DNA of 64,000 nt from Oceanobacillus salinisoli. Its GTDB lineage: Bacteria; Bacillota; Bacilli; Bacillales; Amphibacillaceae. Made by a program: the position numbers and the translations under genes. Below the pieces are notes generated by a model. That model searched no databases. It had not been told where the DNA came from and saw only the letters and a program-made list of their open reading frames with translations. Of this stretch, positions 44,301 through 55,481 are shown piece by piece (position 1 is the first letter of the stretch; each line of letters opens with the position of its first letter). The stretch lies in the NCBI RefSeq assembly GCF_009733865.1, contig NZ_WOFB01000006.1, positions 1 to 64,000 of the forward strand. The letters run 5' to 3'.

Positions 44301-44340
44301 ATAAAGTAGAGTAAATCCATAAGGATTTACTCTACTTTAT
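44301..44340 (+). terminator. Strong terminator of the IclR gene
   Basis: ATAAAGTAGAGTAAATCC and GGATTTACTCTACTTTAT form an 18-bp perfect stem with a four-base loop, followed by TTATGTAG. It lies 19 bases after the iclR stop codon. Confidence 0.8.
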
Positions 44341-44495
44341 TTATGTAGTATTGCTGGTTTGCAATACATCCAAATAATCCAATTAAATAACAAATGAGAA
44401 GTCAAACCATATTGTATAATATAACTTATTGCTAAATCACAAGTAGGGGCTAATCAATTATTAACAAATTATTCTTCACTCACTTTTCTTTGCAA

Positions 44496-46964
44496 TCACT
44501 GATTCCCCATCAACCCAACCAACCTCTTAAACACCCTAGAAGGCCTCTCCCTCAAATCCCTCAACGGAATCCGAAGCTCCACTTCATCTTGCTGCTCCAC
44601 CAAAATATCATGTTCTTTTAAAAACAGTTTCATATCCATAATTCGAAAACTTTCCACACTACTAGCACAATCCAAGCTATAATCATCAAGCTCATACTTC
44701 ACCCGATCAGAAAGCCTCGCTAATATTCTCCATAATGTGCGTTCTTCCTTCGACTTCATAAACAGTTCCGGTAGTTCTTTAGCTTCCAATAAGTGATTAA
44801 TTCCAGTAATAACATAATTTGAAATCCCATACCCAACTGGCTTTATCCTGTTGGAGAGTAACTTCCATGTTTCCACTTCAAACCAAACTTTCTCTCCTAC
44901 AATCCGAACATCCTTCATCTTAGCGTAGTACGTAATGCCATTGCTCTCCTCAACTTCTTTGGTTGTATATAATGCAATATACGTTGCTTCCTGCCAGTTT
45001 TTATTTAATAGATGAGCAGCCATTTTAAAGGTCTTATCCTGTATAGAAGATCTGCAATCTGCTTCATCGGACACTTTCACAACAAGTACCTTCTCTTCTA
45101 TGGTAGATTCCCATTCACTTAAGGTTCCCCTTGGTAGGATCCCTTCTCGCTGTAACTCCTCTGGGTTTTTATCGATCAACCGCTCGACCAATTGTTCGAC
45201 GATATCCGTCGCGTTTGGAAGAAATGGCAATCCACCAATATTCACTGCCTCGATACTTTTATATAACTTGTGTTCTTGATAGATTTCTTCATTATCCCAT
45301 GGAAATAATACATAAGCACCAAAGGCTTTTCTTTCAAAGGGACCCTGTTCATTCACCACAATGGAATCACGGTAACGATGCATCGTATTGATATCTTCTT
45401 CCATTGGTCCAGGAATGCCATGGTAATTTCGACCATAGCTTGTACCAGGTAAAGCAAAATCGATACGGTACTTTGCATCAAAGACATAGTGATATTCATA
45501 GTCTCGTCCTTTTTTCTCAATGCTTAACATCGTATCCGGAAACTGTGTAATCGTAGGTAGTTTTTCTTCTCTTTTTTTGATAGATAAGCGTGATCTTTTC
45601 CTTGGTTTGCGGATGGAGATACACACGCCTCGCCTTAGCATTAGGCTGTAAATTGACAAACAATCCTTCTCGATTTACTTTAATCACATCTTGATCTATC
45701 ATTTCATATTTTTTCCCTAGGATTTGTCCTAGTTTCTGATAAGTCCAATATTCATATAGGGTCGCAACGTCCTTGACCGACATTTTATAGATGTCTCCTT
45801 GTAGATTTAGACCTCGGTAGACAAGCAAATAGATCTGAAATGCTTCTCGATAGCCAGGTGCCATTTGGAGAACCAAGCTCATGACAGAGCGGTCCAGCTT
45901 TCGAATATTGCGCCAGAATGGAGAATTTGTTTTTCCTTTTTACTTCTGTTTCATTTGACTTAATCGATCGATTAACTCTGGATCAACCGTATTCTCATAT
46001 CGACTGTTCGGCTTGTTCAATGTTTCTATTAAGTTGTCCAATTTCTCTATTAAACGTTGCATCATATATTTGATAAACCGATTTTCATGCGTATCGTATG
46101 TCAATTCCTTTTTTATATTTAACCCACTTGTAGGCATAACACTCCTGTTATGTATCGTTATTCCATTATCTACCTCAACAAAAAGATGCGGCCTTTTGTT
46201 TAAATATTGACGAGCCTTTTGATCCTGCCTTCCTAACTGATCTCCCTTACTTGTATGCGTTGTGATCAGGTTGTGATGTGGCTGCCTTTTTTTTAATTCG
46301 CCCAATAGCTTGAAACAAGGAATCAAAGCGAGACTTCATTAATCGATAAAACTCACTCATCGAGTGTTCTTTCAAGCTTTGCCCTTGCACCAAGATACGT
46401 TTTCTTTATGAAATGGTAAGCGAGATTATAGATCTCATCATTCACTTCTTCTAAAAGCTTTTGATAATCTTTTCGATAGTCTAATTTGGTAGGAAACACT
46501 TCGATGGTAACAGTCAACAGCTTCTCATTGTTACACCGAATCTCAAAGGTAGATAGCCCCACTTCATTTTGATACTGAAGATTTCCCATTAGTACATAGC
46601 TATCACTAATTGCTATTTTACCGACTGCATTTCTTAACCCTTGATGCTCATGATAGAAAGATAAGTCCTTTGTTCCTTTAGGTGAGACAACCAACTGATA
46701 TACACCATTTTCAGAGAAAAGGGGTCGGTTAACATACTTTTCTTGTAGCTGATTATGATTTACATCAAATACTTTTACAGACTGTACACCCTCTCCATGA
46801 ACATTCAACGTCATTGGATCATGGAGATCTAAATTTCGATATTGTGCTAATCCCTCATATTTTTCATGATTAGGTTTCCCCTTCATAACGACAGTCATAT
46901 CATCCGTTTCAATATAAAGTAACTCGACATCCGTTCTAGCTAATTCAGAAGGAAGTGAAGCCAT
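44496..46964 (-). pseudogene. McrC-like restriction nuclease (DUF2357 + PD-(D/E)XK), multiply broken
   Basis: One former gene of about 800 codons is spread over four frames. The 46964 start gives a DUF2357 domain (NLQYQNEVGLSTFEIR, IEVFPTKLDYRKDYQKL). After frame changes near 46350 and 46290 the middle part has YDTHENRFIKYMMQRLI. An in-frame TAA at 45940 precedes SVMSLVLQMAPGYREAFQIY. A shift in a homopolymer near 45580 leads to the nuclease end with the catalytic YHYVFDAKYRIDF. The family pairs with an McrB-like AAA+ protein in modification-dependent restriction. Three indels and a stop leave it inactive. Confidence 0.8.
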
Positions 46965-47475
46965 CTACTAACCTCCTCCTCATTTCTAATAATTTTTCTG
47001 CACTATTTGGATATTTGGCATAGCTTAAATCAACATTAGTATCCTCATCCTCCGAAATTTCAAATGCACAAATTTCAATTAACCGATTGATCATGTCACT
47101 TACTCGACTATCACTACCAGCAATTCTTGGTAGGATTTTTTGTAGCAAGCAATGGTCAAATGCTTGATTAAACTCCATCAGTGCACCTTGGTTGTTATAA
47201 GCAAGGTACATACAAATCTCATCTCTTACACGGTACCCAACTTGCGCATGTATAAGCTGCAGGACTTCATTTTCACCAATTCTTCCGTTACCTGTTGAAC
47301 CAACTCTGGTTGCTCTGAATATACATCCTTCAAATGTAAATAGTTCGCCGCGAGTACCTCCTGGTTTAACATTACTGGATCTTGCTCCTCGACATCGTTT
47401 AAAAAGTCTAAATGACCTAGCTCCACACGATTAAATTCAATCGTGTTCGCTCGATCTAATACTTTCTTACTGAAT
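46945..47475 (-). pseudogene. C-terminal remnant of an McrB-like AAA+ restriction ATPase
   Basis: Pieces in two frames read SKKVLDRANTIEFNRVELGH, EEQDPVMLNQEVLAANYLHL, then (after a one-base shift near 47265) NEVLQLIHAQVGYRVRDEIC and FNQAFDHCLLQKILPRIAGS. This is the end of McrB-type ATPases: the sensor region and C-terminal helical part. Walker motifs and the DNA-binding N-terminus are absent; the DEAD-box gene begins instead. The stop overlaps the McrC-like start by 20 bases, as in an intact operon. The 47476-47621 stretch shows no recognisable gene. Confidence 0.7.
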
Positions 47476-47621
47476 GGGCTTGTTGCTCTTCACTCATCAA
47501 TTCGGATGAAATGTATTGTTTCATTCGTTTATGTAACATAGATGTATCCTCCTGAATTTGGTTCCTGCCCCTGATTTGGTAAATACTTTCGTGCATGTTA
47601 GGTTTAGCACTCCATTTCGAT

Positions 47622-48923
47622 TTAGCGAGTACGTTTTCTTCCTCTTGTTCTAGAACCTGAATTGCCTTTTGGTCGATTCTTATTAGGTTTTCTACTTGAA
47701 GAAGGCGTTGCCGCATTCCTTCCGTTTCTTCTACGACCTTTAGAGCGTTTTGCTTCTTTTACTTGCTTGTCGCTTACTCTCTGATAATCCTCCCAATCGG
47801 GGATACTGACTCCTTCAATCACTTGCATTTCCAATTTTTGATGAATCCCTTTTTCAATCATTCGTAGGAACTCTAGATCCTTAGGAGCCACTAACGTAAT
47901 GGCAACCCCATCGCCACCTGCACGGCCCGTTCGTCCAATCCGGTGAACATAGCTTTCCACATCATGGGGAATATCATAATTGTAGACATGTGTCACCCCT
48001 TCGACATCAAGTCCCCTTGCAGCAACATCTGTTGCAACTAAAAACTGGGTTTTCGCATCACGAAAACGTTTCATCGCTTTTTCACGTTTTGACTGGGATA
48101 AATCACCGTGCAATTCGTCTGATTCGTACCCGTTGGCAATCAATGCTTCATGAAGTTTTTTGGCACGAATTTTTGTACGACAGAATATGATCGCTAAAAA
48201 AGGGCGATGCTCTTCGATTAAATGCAATAAAGTTGCTTGTTTTCTCCGATCTGTAGTTTCAATAACCACTTGTTTAATCTCTTCCACCGTTACCTTTTTC
48301 GCTTTCACTTCAATGAATTCAGGCTCTACCATATATTTTTTGGCAAGCGATTTAATTTCTTTTGGGATGGTCGCAGAGAATAACATGGTTTGTCTGGAAG
48401 ATGGTGTTTCCTGAATGATGTCATCTACCTCTGGAAGAAAACCCATATGTAACATTTGGTCCGCTTCATCTAACACAAGCATCTGAATGGTGGAAAGATC
48501 AAGGCTTTCACGACGAATATGATCTAATAACCGACCAGGAGTTGCAACGACAATATGCTGAGCACCTTTTAATTTCTTTAATTGATGCTGTACATCTTGC
48601 CCACCGTATACAGCTAACACATGGATGCCTTCTACGTTCTCAACCATTCTATTAATTTCTTTTGAAATTTGCTGAGCCAATTCTCTTGTAGGAGTTAAAA
48701 TAAGAGCTTGTACATCCGACTTGTTCACATCAATCTTTTCAATAATAGGAAGAACAAAAGCCAACGTCTTTCCGGTTCCCGTTTGTGCTTTTGCAATCAC
48801 ATCTTTTCCCTCTAGTACGGATGGAATCGTCCGTTCTTGGATGGAAGTTGGAGCCACTATTCCTAATGATTTTAATGTATGGTTCATCTGTTTTCGAATA
48901 CCTAGTTGTAAAAAGTCAAGCAA
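47622..48923 (-). CDS. DEAD-box ATP-dependent RNA helicase
   Basis: A 433-aa helicase with the full motif series: Q motif [11 protein letters not shown], motif I AQTGTGKT, Ia [10 protein letters not shown], Ib [47 protein letters not shown] and [12 protein letters not shown]. The Lys/Arg/Ser-rich tail ([16 protein letters not shown]) binds RNA. It unwinds RNA duplexes in cold adaptation, ribosome assembly or mRNA decay. The start is a TTG; the first ATG is at residue 13 and would cut the Q motif region. It is complete and similar in size to Bacillus CshB/YfmL-type helicases; I do not assign a name. Confidence 0.9.
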   Translation of the reverse strand: MLDFLQLGIRKQMNHTLKSLGIVAPTSIQERTIPSVLEGKDVIAKAQTGTGKTLAFVLPIIEKIDVNKSDVQALILTPTRELAQQISKEINRMVENVEGIHVLAVYGGQDVQHQLKKLKGAQHIVVATPGRLLDHIRRESLDLSTIQMLVLDEADQMLHMGFLPEVDDIIQETPSSRQTMLFSATIPKEIKSLAKKYMVEPEFIEVKAKKVTVEEIKQVVIETTDRRKQATLLHLIEEHRPFLAIIFCRTKIRAKKLHEALIANGYESDELHGDLSQSKREKAMKRFRDAKTQFLVATDVAARGLDVEGVTHVYNYDIPHDVESYVHRIGRTGRAGGDGVAITLVAPKDLEFLRMIEKGIHQKLEMQVIEGVSIPDWEDYQRVSDKQVKEAKRSKGRRRNGRNAATPSSSRKPNKNRPKGNSGSRTRGRKRTR

Positions 48924-49188
48924 GGCTAATCACGTCTCTCTTCTTATATTAATGCCGTTGTATTTGTTTTCAAGGCTTTTTTTACTATAGCACATTGGTT
49001 AGTATTTACAGAGGGATTGGGATTATTTATGTTGTATTTCCATGGAGGTGCTTCTTTTAAGAAATTGCAAAATGATTTCATAAATACCTTTTATAGCCTT
49101 TTTCCTCCAAAACCAAATAACACCCACAAACATTAACGGAAACTGGGTCAGTCCCTTAGTTCGCAATTATGCTTCTCTTCAGTAATGA

Positions 49189-50216
49189 TTAAAATGTCGT
49201 CGCAAGCTGCATCGCAAATCGTACGGACAATGGGCTTGCTGCTTGATTGACGTCTCCTACTAAAAAGAGATCCTGCTTTGGATAATAAAAAGCAAAAGAA
49301 CCCGTAGATCCTGAATGTCCAACTAACTCTCCTTTCCCCATAAAAAGTGTTGAAAGACCACCTAATGGTATCCGCATGTAGCCACCACCATATTGAATTG
49401 GATACATGGAAAATTGTAGTTTATTATACTTATCTAGTTGTTGAAAAACATCTTTATTAAACAATCTGCCGCCAAAAAATGATTTCATAAATACCATCAA
49501 TTCACGTGCTGTGCTAATAACGCCACCACTGGCAGGGCAACTTCGGATGAACTTTGGACGTGAAATAGAGTCTTTTTTATAATAAATGCGGGGAATAAAT
49601 TCAGCCTCACTTGTAGGCAAATACGTTTTCTCAAGTCCTAAAGGCTCAAAAATGAACGTCTTATATACTTCATTTAACGGGGAATTTGTAATAGATTGGA
49701 TGATCTCACCCAACATATCAAAATTAACATCTGCGTAATGTGCTTTTTTCTTGGAATCAGGTGCAAAGTGAGGGTTCAATTGTTTCGTCCAAGTTATCAT
49801 TTCATCAAAAGTGAAGTCGATATCTTCGCGAAGGGCACGTCTCAAAAGGCTATTTTTACCTTCTTCAAATGCATCAGGAAGTCCGCTCGTTTGAAACAAT
49901 AAACTAGAGATTGTTAATCTAGAGGAATATTCCTCTCCCTTATATACATGAAGTCCGCTGAGTGTGCCATGATCAAAATATTCGGTTACGGGATCGTCCA
50001 GTGACACCTTACCTTGCTTGAGCAATTTCAATATACTAGCAGTTATAAACAATTTACTGATACTTGCTATAAGGATTGGTGAGTCTATATTTTTCCCACC
50101 ATACTCCCATTTGTATGAAAAATCATCATTCGGACCTTCCATCAATAAAACCATTCATGTACTTGCTTTGATTTTATAGCCCGATTGAATATTTTTGCTA
50201 TTTTAACAGTATCCAT
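49189..50216 (-). CDS. Serine beta-lactamase-like hydrolase, N-terminal frameshift
   Basis: The main frame (to 50154) has SxxK as SISKLF, the tyrosine motif in HYADVNFDMLG, and the HSG triad motif in VGHSGSTGSF, so it is a class C beta-lactamase/penicillin-binding-like esterase. Its ATG at 50154 directly follows an in-frame TGA, and about 20 more codons in another frame (MDTVKIAKIFNRAIKSKQVH from 50216) fit the missing N-terminus. One indel near 50150 explains this. The shorter frame keeps all catalytic residues, so reinitiation could still give enzyme. Substrate unknown. No signal peptide is seen. Confidence 0.75.
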
Positions 50217-50661
50217 TCGTTTCTATATGTCCCCTTTCAACATCTTCCTTTGGTATTCTCGCTTGGGTACACACAATTTCTTTCATCATTTTAGCATATT
50301 TACTAATAAAATACTCAAATTGTTTAGATATTTAAGGTAACTCCATACTTAATAATAATAACTAAATAGAGTTTAAAAAACCTGCTTGGAAAATATATAC
50401 GATTGATGGAAGAAGCGAGCCTCCCTGAGAAAAGGGGGCAGTCCCCCACTTCACGATTTTCATTGAAAGGAAGAATACTATATTCGGGAAGCTAGGGTCA
50501 TTTTCTCGTTCCATTGAATCTTCTACTAAATAATTATCGATTTATTTACTTCGTCTCTGTGCATTTTAATAAGTGAAAACCGGATCAACTGTTGTGGAAT
50601 AACGTGGTAACTACTATGGTTTAGGATGATTTTTTGTCATCATTTAAATATGTAACAATTT

Positions 50662-50702
50662 AAAAACCCTACTTGTATTAATACATTACAAGTAAGGGTT
50701 TT
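50662..50702. terminator. Orphan terminator hairpin
   Basis: AAAACCCTACTTGTA and TACAAGTAAGGGTTTT pair perfectly over a ten-base loop. It does not follow a recognised rightward gene and could serve the leftward small frame at 50758. The 50217-50757 gap otherwise holds only a GGGGGCAGTCCCCC palindrome at 50434. Confidence 0.65.
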
Positions 50703-50757
50703 ATTTGACTTCGACTTCTGATTCTAATGGAAGTTCCGTTTTCAACACGTCCTTTTC

Positions 50758-50901
50758 TTAAATGTCCAACTTACTATACTCACTGATTTGTTCTTCTGTT
50801 AATTGTCCTATAAAGTGATAAAAGCTAACTGACTTCATTCCATATCTTTCACGAATCGACAAGTAACCACGGTATGCTGCAACACAAATATATTCTATTA
50901 T
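50758..50901 (-). pseudogene. Possible small gene that lacks a usual start codon
   Basis: Leftward, GGGAGGAG is followed by ATAATAGAATATATTTGTG and an open frame VAAYRGYLSIRERYGMKSVS to SEYSKLDI. The Shine-Dalgarno is strong and the frame is 47 codons, but only ATA or ATT stands at the start position, as if an ATG had mutated. Upstream, TGTTATACAACAG and CTGTTATATACTACAACC resemble an operator pair for a regulator. The family is unknown. Confidence 0.3.
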
Positions 50902-51262
50902 TTTCTCCTCCCGTATGTTATACAACAGCAATTATATTATGGTTGTAGTATATAACAGTTTTGTGTTTTTGTCAATAACCATATTATAAAAAATTAAAAT
51001 AATTACTACAGGATAAGGAATGCCGTATATTTAAGTGAATCATCTTTTGGTTTATCAGAAATTATGGACAAGACAATCTGTTATAAACACAAGGACGGTT
51101 CTAATGCTTCCGCCAAAAGGAGAAGCAGAAGATCCGTCCCTTTGCTTCCAATAGCACTGATGACCATAATATTTATGCTCAGAACGATGCCATCCTACTT
51201 ATTAGGCTAAGGCCTCTCTGTTCCTTGAAAAGGGAACTTTCTCCTAAATACGAAAAACAACG

Positions 51263-51619
51263 TCAGTTGGAGTGAATGAAGAATGGCATGTAGAGGATAA
51301 TTCCTAGAAGAATCATCGTAATAAGCAACACAATACTTTTCCAGCGTTTTCGCCTCCAGAACAAAAGAGAAACGATGATGCTTTGTACAAATATCATTGT
51401 TGCCCCAATGATGACCATCCAAAGAGAGCCAATCAAGGTTCCTAACATATTGATGAGGATCCCAACAGGCATTAATGCGATCACAATGATAGCAACCGGA
51501 CTTCCTTTAATCCGTTCTAAAATCTTTGTACGTTCGGATTCAGGAAATTGGTCGTATTCCATAAGCGCAAACCACCCAGTGAGGAGAACGATTGCACCTA
51601 GTATCGAAATCGAACCCAT
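51263..51619 (-). CDS. Unknown small membrane protein, 118 aa
   Basis: Four hydrophobic segments (residues about 3-18, 40-62, 63-86 and 92-112) are separated by short charged loops; the first loop is ALMEYDQFPESERTKILER. AAAGGAGG lies seven bases before the ATG, a very strong signal, so I trust the gene. The family is not recognised; small four-helix proteins of this type are common and unstudied in Bacillaceae. It stands alone, and the flanking gaps 50902-51262 and 51620-51885 show no further gene. Confidence 0.7.
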   Translation of the reverse strand: MGSISILGAIVLLTGWFALMEYDQFPESERTKILERIKGSPVAIIVIALMPVGILINMLGTLIGSLWMVIIGATMIFVQSIIVSLLFWRRKRWKSIVLLITMILLGIILYMPFFIHSN

Positions 51620-51885
51620 GTGAAAACCTCCTTTATGATCATACTAACCAATTTCCTATCCAATTGAAACATCATGGAGAACTCGGCTTTCCACAAAAAT
51701 AACTCTAACCTCTAAAACAAAAAGAAAAAAAACGATATCCAGACTCGGAAATTCGTTCTTTTCTCATGATTTATTCCCAGATGAGGTATTTTCGTTCACA
51801 AAGTTGGGTTTTGACTAATTATGTATTAACTTCTGCGAATGATGGAGCCTTAGTAGGTTCTGATATCAAATTCGTGGGACAGAGA

Positions 51886-51917
51886 GTGAGACAATAGGGG
51901 CAAGCCCACTGTCTCAC
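51886..51917 (-). terminator. Terminator of the LysM gene
   Basis: GTGAGACA and TGTCTCAC pair around GGGGCAAGCCC, a nested hairpin. It lies 62 bases after the end of the leftward LysM gene. The T-run is weak. Confidence 0.5.
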
Positions 51918-51979
51918 TGCAAAAATAATCGGGTCACATTACATACCTGCCCTGCTTCCCTCCCCTGAAAAATCGCACA

Positions 51980-52522
51980 TTATTTCAAACGAATTTCCGA
52001 TCCAATTTGTAAGTTTAAGGGGTTAATTCCTGGATTAAGATGATATAGATCTACTAGCGTTACATCTTGATGCACCATAGCAATCGAATAGAGCGTGTCT
52101 CCTGACTTAATCGTATAGTACTCATTACCGTAATCACCGTATTTGACTCTAACTTTGGATCCAATTTGTAAATTAAATGGATCCACATTCGGATTCAATA
52201 CATATAAGTCTGTTAAATTGACATCTTCATACATGGCGGCAATGCTGTAAAAAGTATCTCCGGCAGAAACCGTATGATACCAATCACTTCCTGGATCAAT
52301 GATAATTTCCGTTCCTACTTTCATATTGTAAGGATCAACCCCTGGATTCCATTCATATAAATCATAGATGGTTACGTTTTCATGAGACGCTGCAATATTC
52401 CAAAGTGTATCCCCTTCCTCAACCGTTACTGTAGATACTTCAGCGTGGCCATGACCTACACCTATTCCTAAGATCATCCCTACAGCTAAAATCGGTGCCA
52501 TAAGGAATTTCAATTTTTTCAT
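51980..52522 (-). CDS. Secreted protein with three LysM domains
   Basis: A 180-aa exported protein. Residues 1-28 are a signal peptide (KKLKFLMAPILAVGMILG, cleavage after GHGHA). Three LysM repeats follow: VTVEEGDTLWNIAASHENVT, WYHTVSAGDTFYSIAAMYED and YYTIKSGDTLYSIAMVHQDV, each ending in NPG.DP or NP..NLQIGS. LysM binds N-acetylglucosamine in peptidoglycan or spore cortex. There is no catalytic domain, so it may be a wall or coat binding factor. AGGAGG stands before three consecutive ATG codons; the third has the best spacing. Confidence 0.88.
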   Translation of the reverse strand: MKKLKFLMAPILAVGMILGIGVGHGHAEVSTVTVEEGDTLWNIAASHENVTIYDLYEWNPGVDPYNMKVGTEIIIDPGSDWYHTVSAGDTFYSIAAMYEDVNLTDLYVLNPNVDPFNLQIGSKVRVKYGDYGNEYYTIKSGDTLYSIAMVHQDVTLVDLYHLNPGINPLNLQIGSEIRLK

Positions 52523-52773
52523 CATCATCCTCCTCGGTATAAAATCCTTTGCATTTATCCATTCCGTTTATCTTCGTAAAATAAACGTAATACTTGTAAT
52601 GAATATGTAATATACATATGCATCCCATCATGATATGGTGATGAAACATGCTATTAAGTTCCATAAACAAACTTATTAATATTGTCTATTTAAGAGAAGA
52701 GGTTCATTGTCCCTGTGTTCTCAGAATGGTCCTACACTCCTTTTAAACATTGTACACTTTATGAAAGCTGGGA

Positions 52774-52905
52774 TCAGACCCCTTTTTCCTTCCCCCTCAC
52801 CCTCTCCACAAACGCCTCCAACGACTTAAGCACTTTCTCCGCATCATACCGATTCAAGTGAACAAGAAAACCGTAATCATACACCTTTCTGTGATTATAA
52901 ATCAT
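52774..52905 (-). pseudogene. Short frame of unknown origin ending in a repeat
   Basis: Leftward frame MIYNHRKVYDYGFLVHLNRY, then EKVLKSLEAFVERVRG, ends in sequence of the GGGTCTGATCCC repeat kind. There is no ribosome-binding site. The composition looks protein-like, so it is probably the end of a lost gene. Family unknown. Confidence 0.25.
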
Positions 52906-52931
52906 TTACACTAACCACTGACCTTCTTTTT

Positions 52932-53235
52932 TCATTTACTTAGGGAAGTAGGCCATACCTCTCGACGTTTACCTATTTTACTCATCTTCTTTTCCTCAAA
53001 GCATTTCTTCTTTTTCTTTATAAATTGCTCTTTGAGCGGCCTACTGTCAAAGTAATTAACCAATAACTTATTGAGATATTTTTGTAGCTTCGTCATAAGC
53101 TGATATAATATTTTTTCTCCTCTTCTGTTAAGCAATCATTGAGAATAGACGTTTGGAAGGTCAGCTAATCCTTCTTGCTCAAAGCGAGTAAGCATACGTG
53201 AAATTCCACCCTTAGACAAACTTCAAGCTACATAT
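52932..53235 (-). pseudogene. MarR-like winged-helix regulator remnant
   Basis: Leftward, LSKGGISRMLTRFEQEGLAD is the recognition-helix and wing segment of MarR-type regulators. An in-frame stop follows; a neighbouring frame gives NDCLTEEEKKYYISL, and the first frame resumes with LMTKLQKYLNKLLVNYFDSR. Several frame breaks and the missing N-terminus show a dead gene. Confidence 0.4.
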
Positions 53236-53375
53236 AGCAATGTTCAGTTAAAAGACATCTTATTGGCTGCTATGGATGAAAATAAGAACATTCATATCTT
53301 TCTATACCATTCTTAATTTCAAGGGAATAAAATTGAGCTGTTGCTTTGTCAGTAAGCAACAGCCTAACAAAAATA

Positions 53376-53855
53376 TTAATAGTAACTACTCTCACTCTGC
53401 TGTCCACTTCCACTCGAAAAGGAAATTCCCATCGATTTTAAAGCTTCTTTTGCTTGAGATAAACTTGTTTCTGCTTGTCCTTGCCATTGAATGATTACTT
53501 GTATAACCTGTTTATATTCAGGACTAGCATTTTCCAACATGATATTTAATCCTTCACGTACTTTTTTATCCTGGTTTTCCGCATTTAAGATACATGCCGT
53601 CATGGTATCAATAATCGATTGCTGCTCTTCTCCAACGGAAAGCCGCTGCGCCGAACCAACCGCTGTAATACGATGATAAGAGGCTGGCACTAAATGATTA
53701 TGCATTTCATTATTTCCTTGTAAATCTTGGGTTTCTGGGATATGGTAAAACTCACTACTCATTGCACATACCATTTCTTCCGCATACAAACTTTGTTGTA
53801 ACAAATTTAATACCGGATTCCAGTTATTCACTTGACGGTAAAAATACGGATACAA
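53376..53855 (-). CDS. Unknown helical protein, 159 aa, possibly spore-associated
   Basis: The protein starts MYPYFYRQVNNWNPVLNLLQ and is mostly helical, with QKVREGLNIMLENASPEY-like segments near residue 98 and a Ser/Gln-rich tail (SSGSGQQSESSYY). The start is a TTG with AAAGGAGA seven bases upstream. The Tyr/Asn/Gln-rich ends and two helical repeats recall spore coat or ferritin-like small proteins of bacilli, but I cannot name a family. The gene stands alone. Confidence 0.6.
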   Translation of the reverse strand: MYPYFYRQVNNWNPVLNLLQQSLYAEEMVCAMSSEFYHIPETQDLQGNNEMHNHLVPASYHRITAVGSAQRLSVGEEQQSIIDTMTACILNAENQDKKVREGLNIMLENASPEYKQVIQVIIQWQGQAETSLSQAKEALKSMGISFSSGSGQQSESSYY

Positions 53856-54254
53856 AAAATCATCTCCTTTATAAAATAGAAACTACATATTATATGTATG
53901 ACTTGGTACTCAATTAGGTGTATGTTCCATGTCTTCAGTCTGTTTTAGGTTAAATAATATAGACTGTTTCCCTCGGATAAGTGACTTTTCCAAAATGAAA
54001 ATATGAATAAATTAATCATAAATAACCTAAGAAAGGAAGGAAAAGACATGTCAAGACGGGGAAGAAGGCTTGTCACTTGATTCCTTTCTTCCGTATCAAA
54101 CTGTAATCCCCGAATACCTCTTTCTGTTGTTTGATAATCCATTCCATCTTTCTTATTAAATTTTAATTTCAATAAGTTCTTTAACCCATTAATCTTAGGG
54201 ACATGGTGGACTGACCTTTTTCACTTTTTTCAAGCCATTACTCCATTTCTATAA
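53856..54254. other. Gap with one doubtful frame
   Basis: A leftward frame from 54172 starts KLKFNKKDGMDYQTTERG, which looks protein-like for about 40 codons and then turns into chance hydrophobic sequence. It has no ribosome-binding site. I see no terminator or promoter I can support. Confidence 0.25.
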
Positions 54255-55481
54255 TTAATTCATCCTACTCACAACCTCCTTCCCACGAAAATAGACCACT
54301 TTAATATCCTCAACATCGTTAATATCAATTCCTGGAATACCATCTGCAATGAGAAAATTAGCATCCATACCACGATCAAGTTTTCCAAATCGGTCTTCCT
54401 TTCCCAAAATCGCTGCTGGATTTTTTGTAATTAATGCGAGTACTTGATTCTCGTTATATCCATTTTTCACCAGAAGTTTCATTGCTGGTTCCGCAATTTT
54501 CATGAGAACATCTGGACCTTGTAAAGATTGATTGGAAAATGGCAACCAGCTAACATTTGGAAAGGGTGGCAAGTATGCATCCGTTGCAATGGAAACCTCA
54601 ATATCGTTGTTGACCAATTCTAAGATATTTTCCGGCGAATTAGGTTCTATATGTGTTCCGCCCATGGGAGTTGCAACAATTTTTGTACCTTGTGCTTTTG
54701 CTTGTTTCATTTGTTTGTTCATCATTCCATGTGCATGATGTAAAACATCCACGCCAGCACGTAATGTCATTTGAATAGCTTCCTCACCCGCAACATGAAC
54801 ACCAATTTGTTTACCTTGCTTATGGAAACGATCTACAATGTGTTTCAATTCATTAAAAGTATATATAATCTCTCCTGATCGTGGTACAGCATCTTTCGTA
54901 AAGTTTGCCGGTGTGGCATTGATAAATAGATTTTCACCTGGGTATTCTGATTGCACTGATAACTCATTAACAATATGATTATCCACTAAATCAGTTTGTT
55001 TTACAGGCTTTGCCATGGTTATTGCTGTGAAATGGGCCAACTTCTCAAATCCAATCGATATGCTTGTTGCGGCAAAGGATACATGCATCGGGATATCTTT
55101 GACAATCTTTCGGTAATCATCGATTGAAAATGTACTCTTCGGATGCCCACAAACTTGTTCACCAAGGGCAGTTATGCCAGATGTCAAAGCCTTTAATAGT
55201 AAGGATTTACCAGCAAGTGCCTGTGTCTCATTCGTAATTGGATATAGAGAAGATGGGGCAAATTCTAATAAATGAGTGTGACAATCGACGAAGGATGGTG
55301 TCAAAGCGTAATTGGAATAATCTTTGACCTCGATGGTTGGATGTTGATTCCGTAACTGTTGCCATGTTCCAACTGATTGGATTTTCCCATCTTTAATGAC
55401 CATTGCACCGTCATCAATCGTCCCAACATCCGATACAGTAACTAATTTCTTAGCACGTATCATATAGATATGATTCATCAT
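54255..55481 (-). CDS. Amidohydrolase family protein (imidazolonepropionase-like)
   Basis: A 408-aa metal-dependent hydrolase of the amidohydrolase superfamily. Ligands appear in order: FVDCHTHLLEF (HxH), IGVHVAGEEA, DVLHHAHGM and SIATDAYLPP (Asp). The C-terminus returns to the small beta domain GKLDRGMDANFLIADGIPG. It hydrolyses C-N bonds in cyclic amides, imidazolones, cyanuric-type or peptide-like substrates; the real substrate is unknown. Its start lies directly at the stop of the permease gene, so the two are translationally coupled and probably form an uptake-plus-hydrolysis pair. Confidence 0.85.
   Translation of the reverse strand: MMNHIYMIRAKKLVTVSDVGTIDDGAMVIKDGKIQSVGTWQQLRNQHPTIEVKDYSNYALTPSFVDCHTHLLEFAPSSLYPITNETQALAGKSLLLKALTSGITALGEQVCGHPKSTFSIDDYRKIVKDIPMHVSFAATSISIGFEKLAHFTAITMAKPVKQTDLVDNHIVNELSVQSEYPGENLFINATPANFTKDAVPRSGEIIYTFNELKHIVDRFHKQGKQIGVHVAGEEAIQMTLRAGVDVLHHAHGMMNKQMKQAKAQGTKIVATPMGGTHIEPNSPENILELVNNDIEVSIATDAYLPPFPNVSWLPFSNQSLQGPDVLMKIAEPAMKLLVKNGYNENQVLALITKNPAAILGKEDRFGKLDRGMDANFLIADGIPGIDINDVEDIKVVYFRGKEVVSRMN

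Noticed and set aside
47456-47716. 86-codon leftward frame after the helicase
   Set aside because: It overlaps the helicase C-terminus in another frame, has no start signal, and only its last bases touch the McrB relic. I could not match it to any family.
53945-54172. 75-codon leftward frame
   Set aside because: The first 40 codons look protein-like, but there is no ribosome-binding site and the second half reads as chance hydrophobic sequence. Kept only as a remark in the gap entry.
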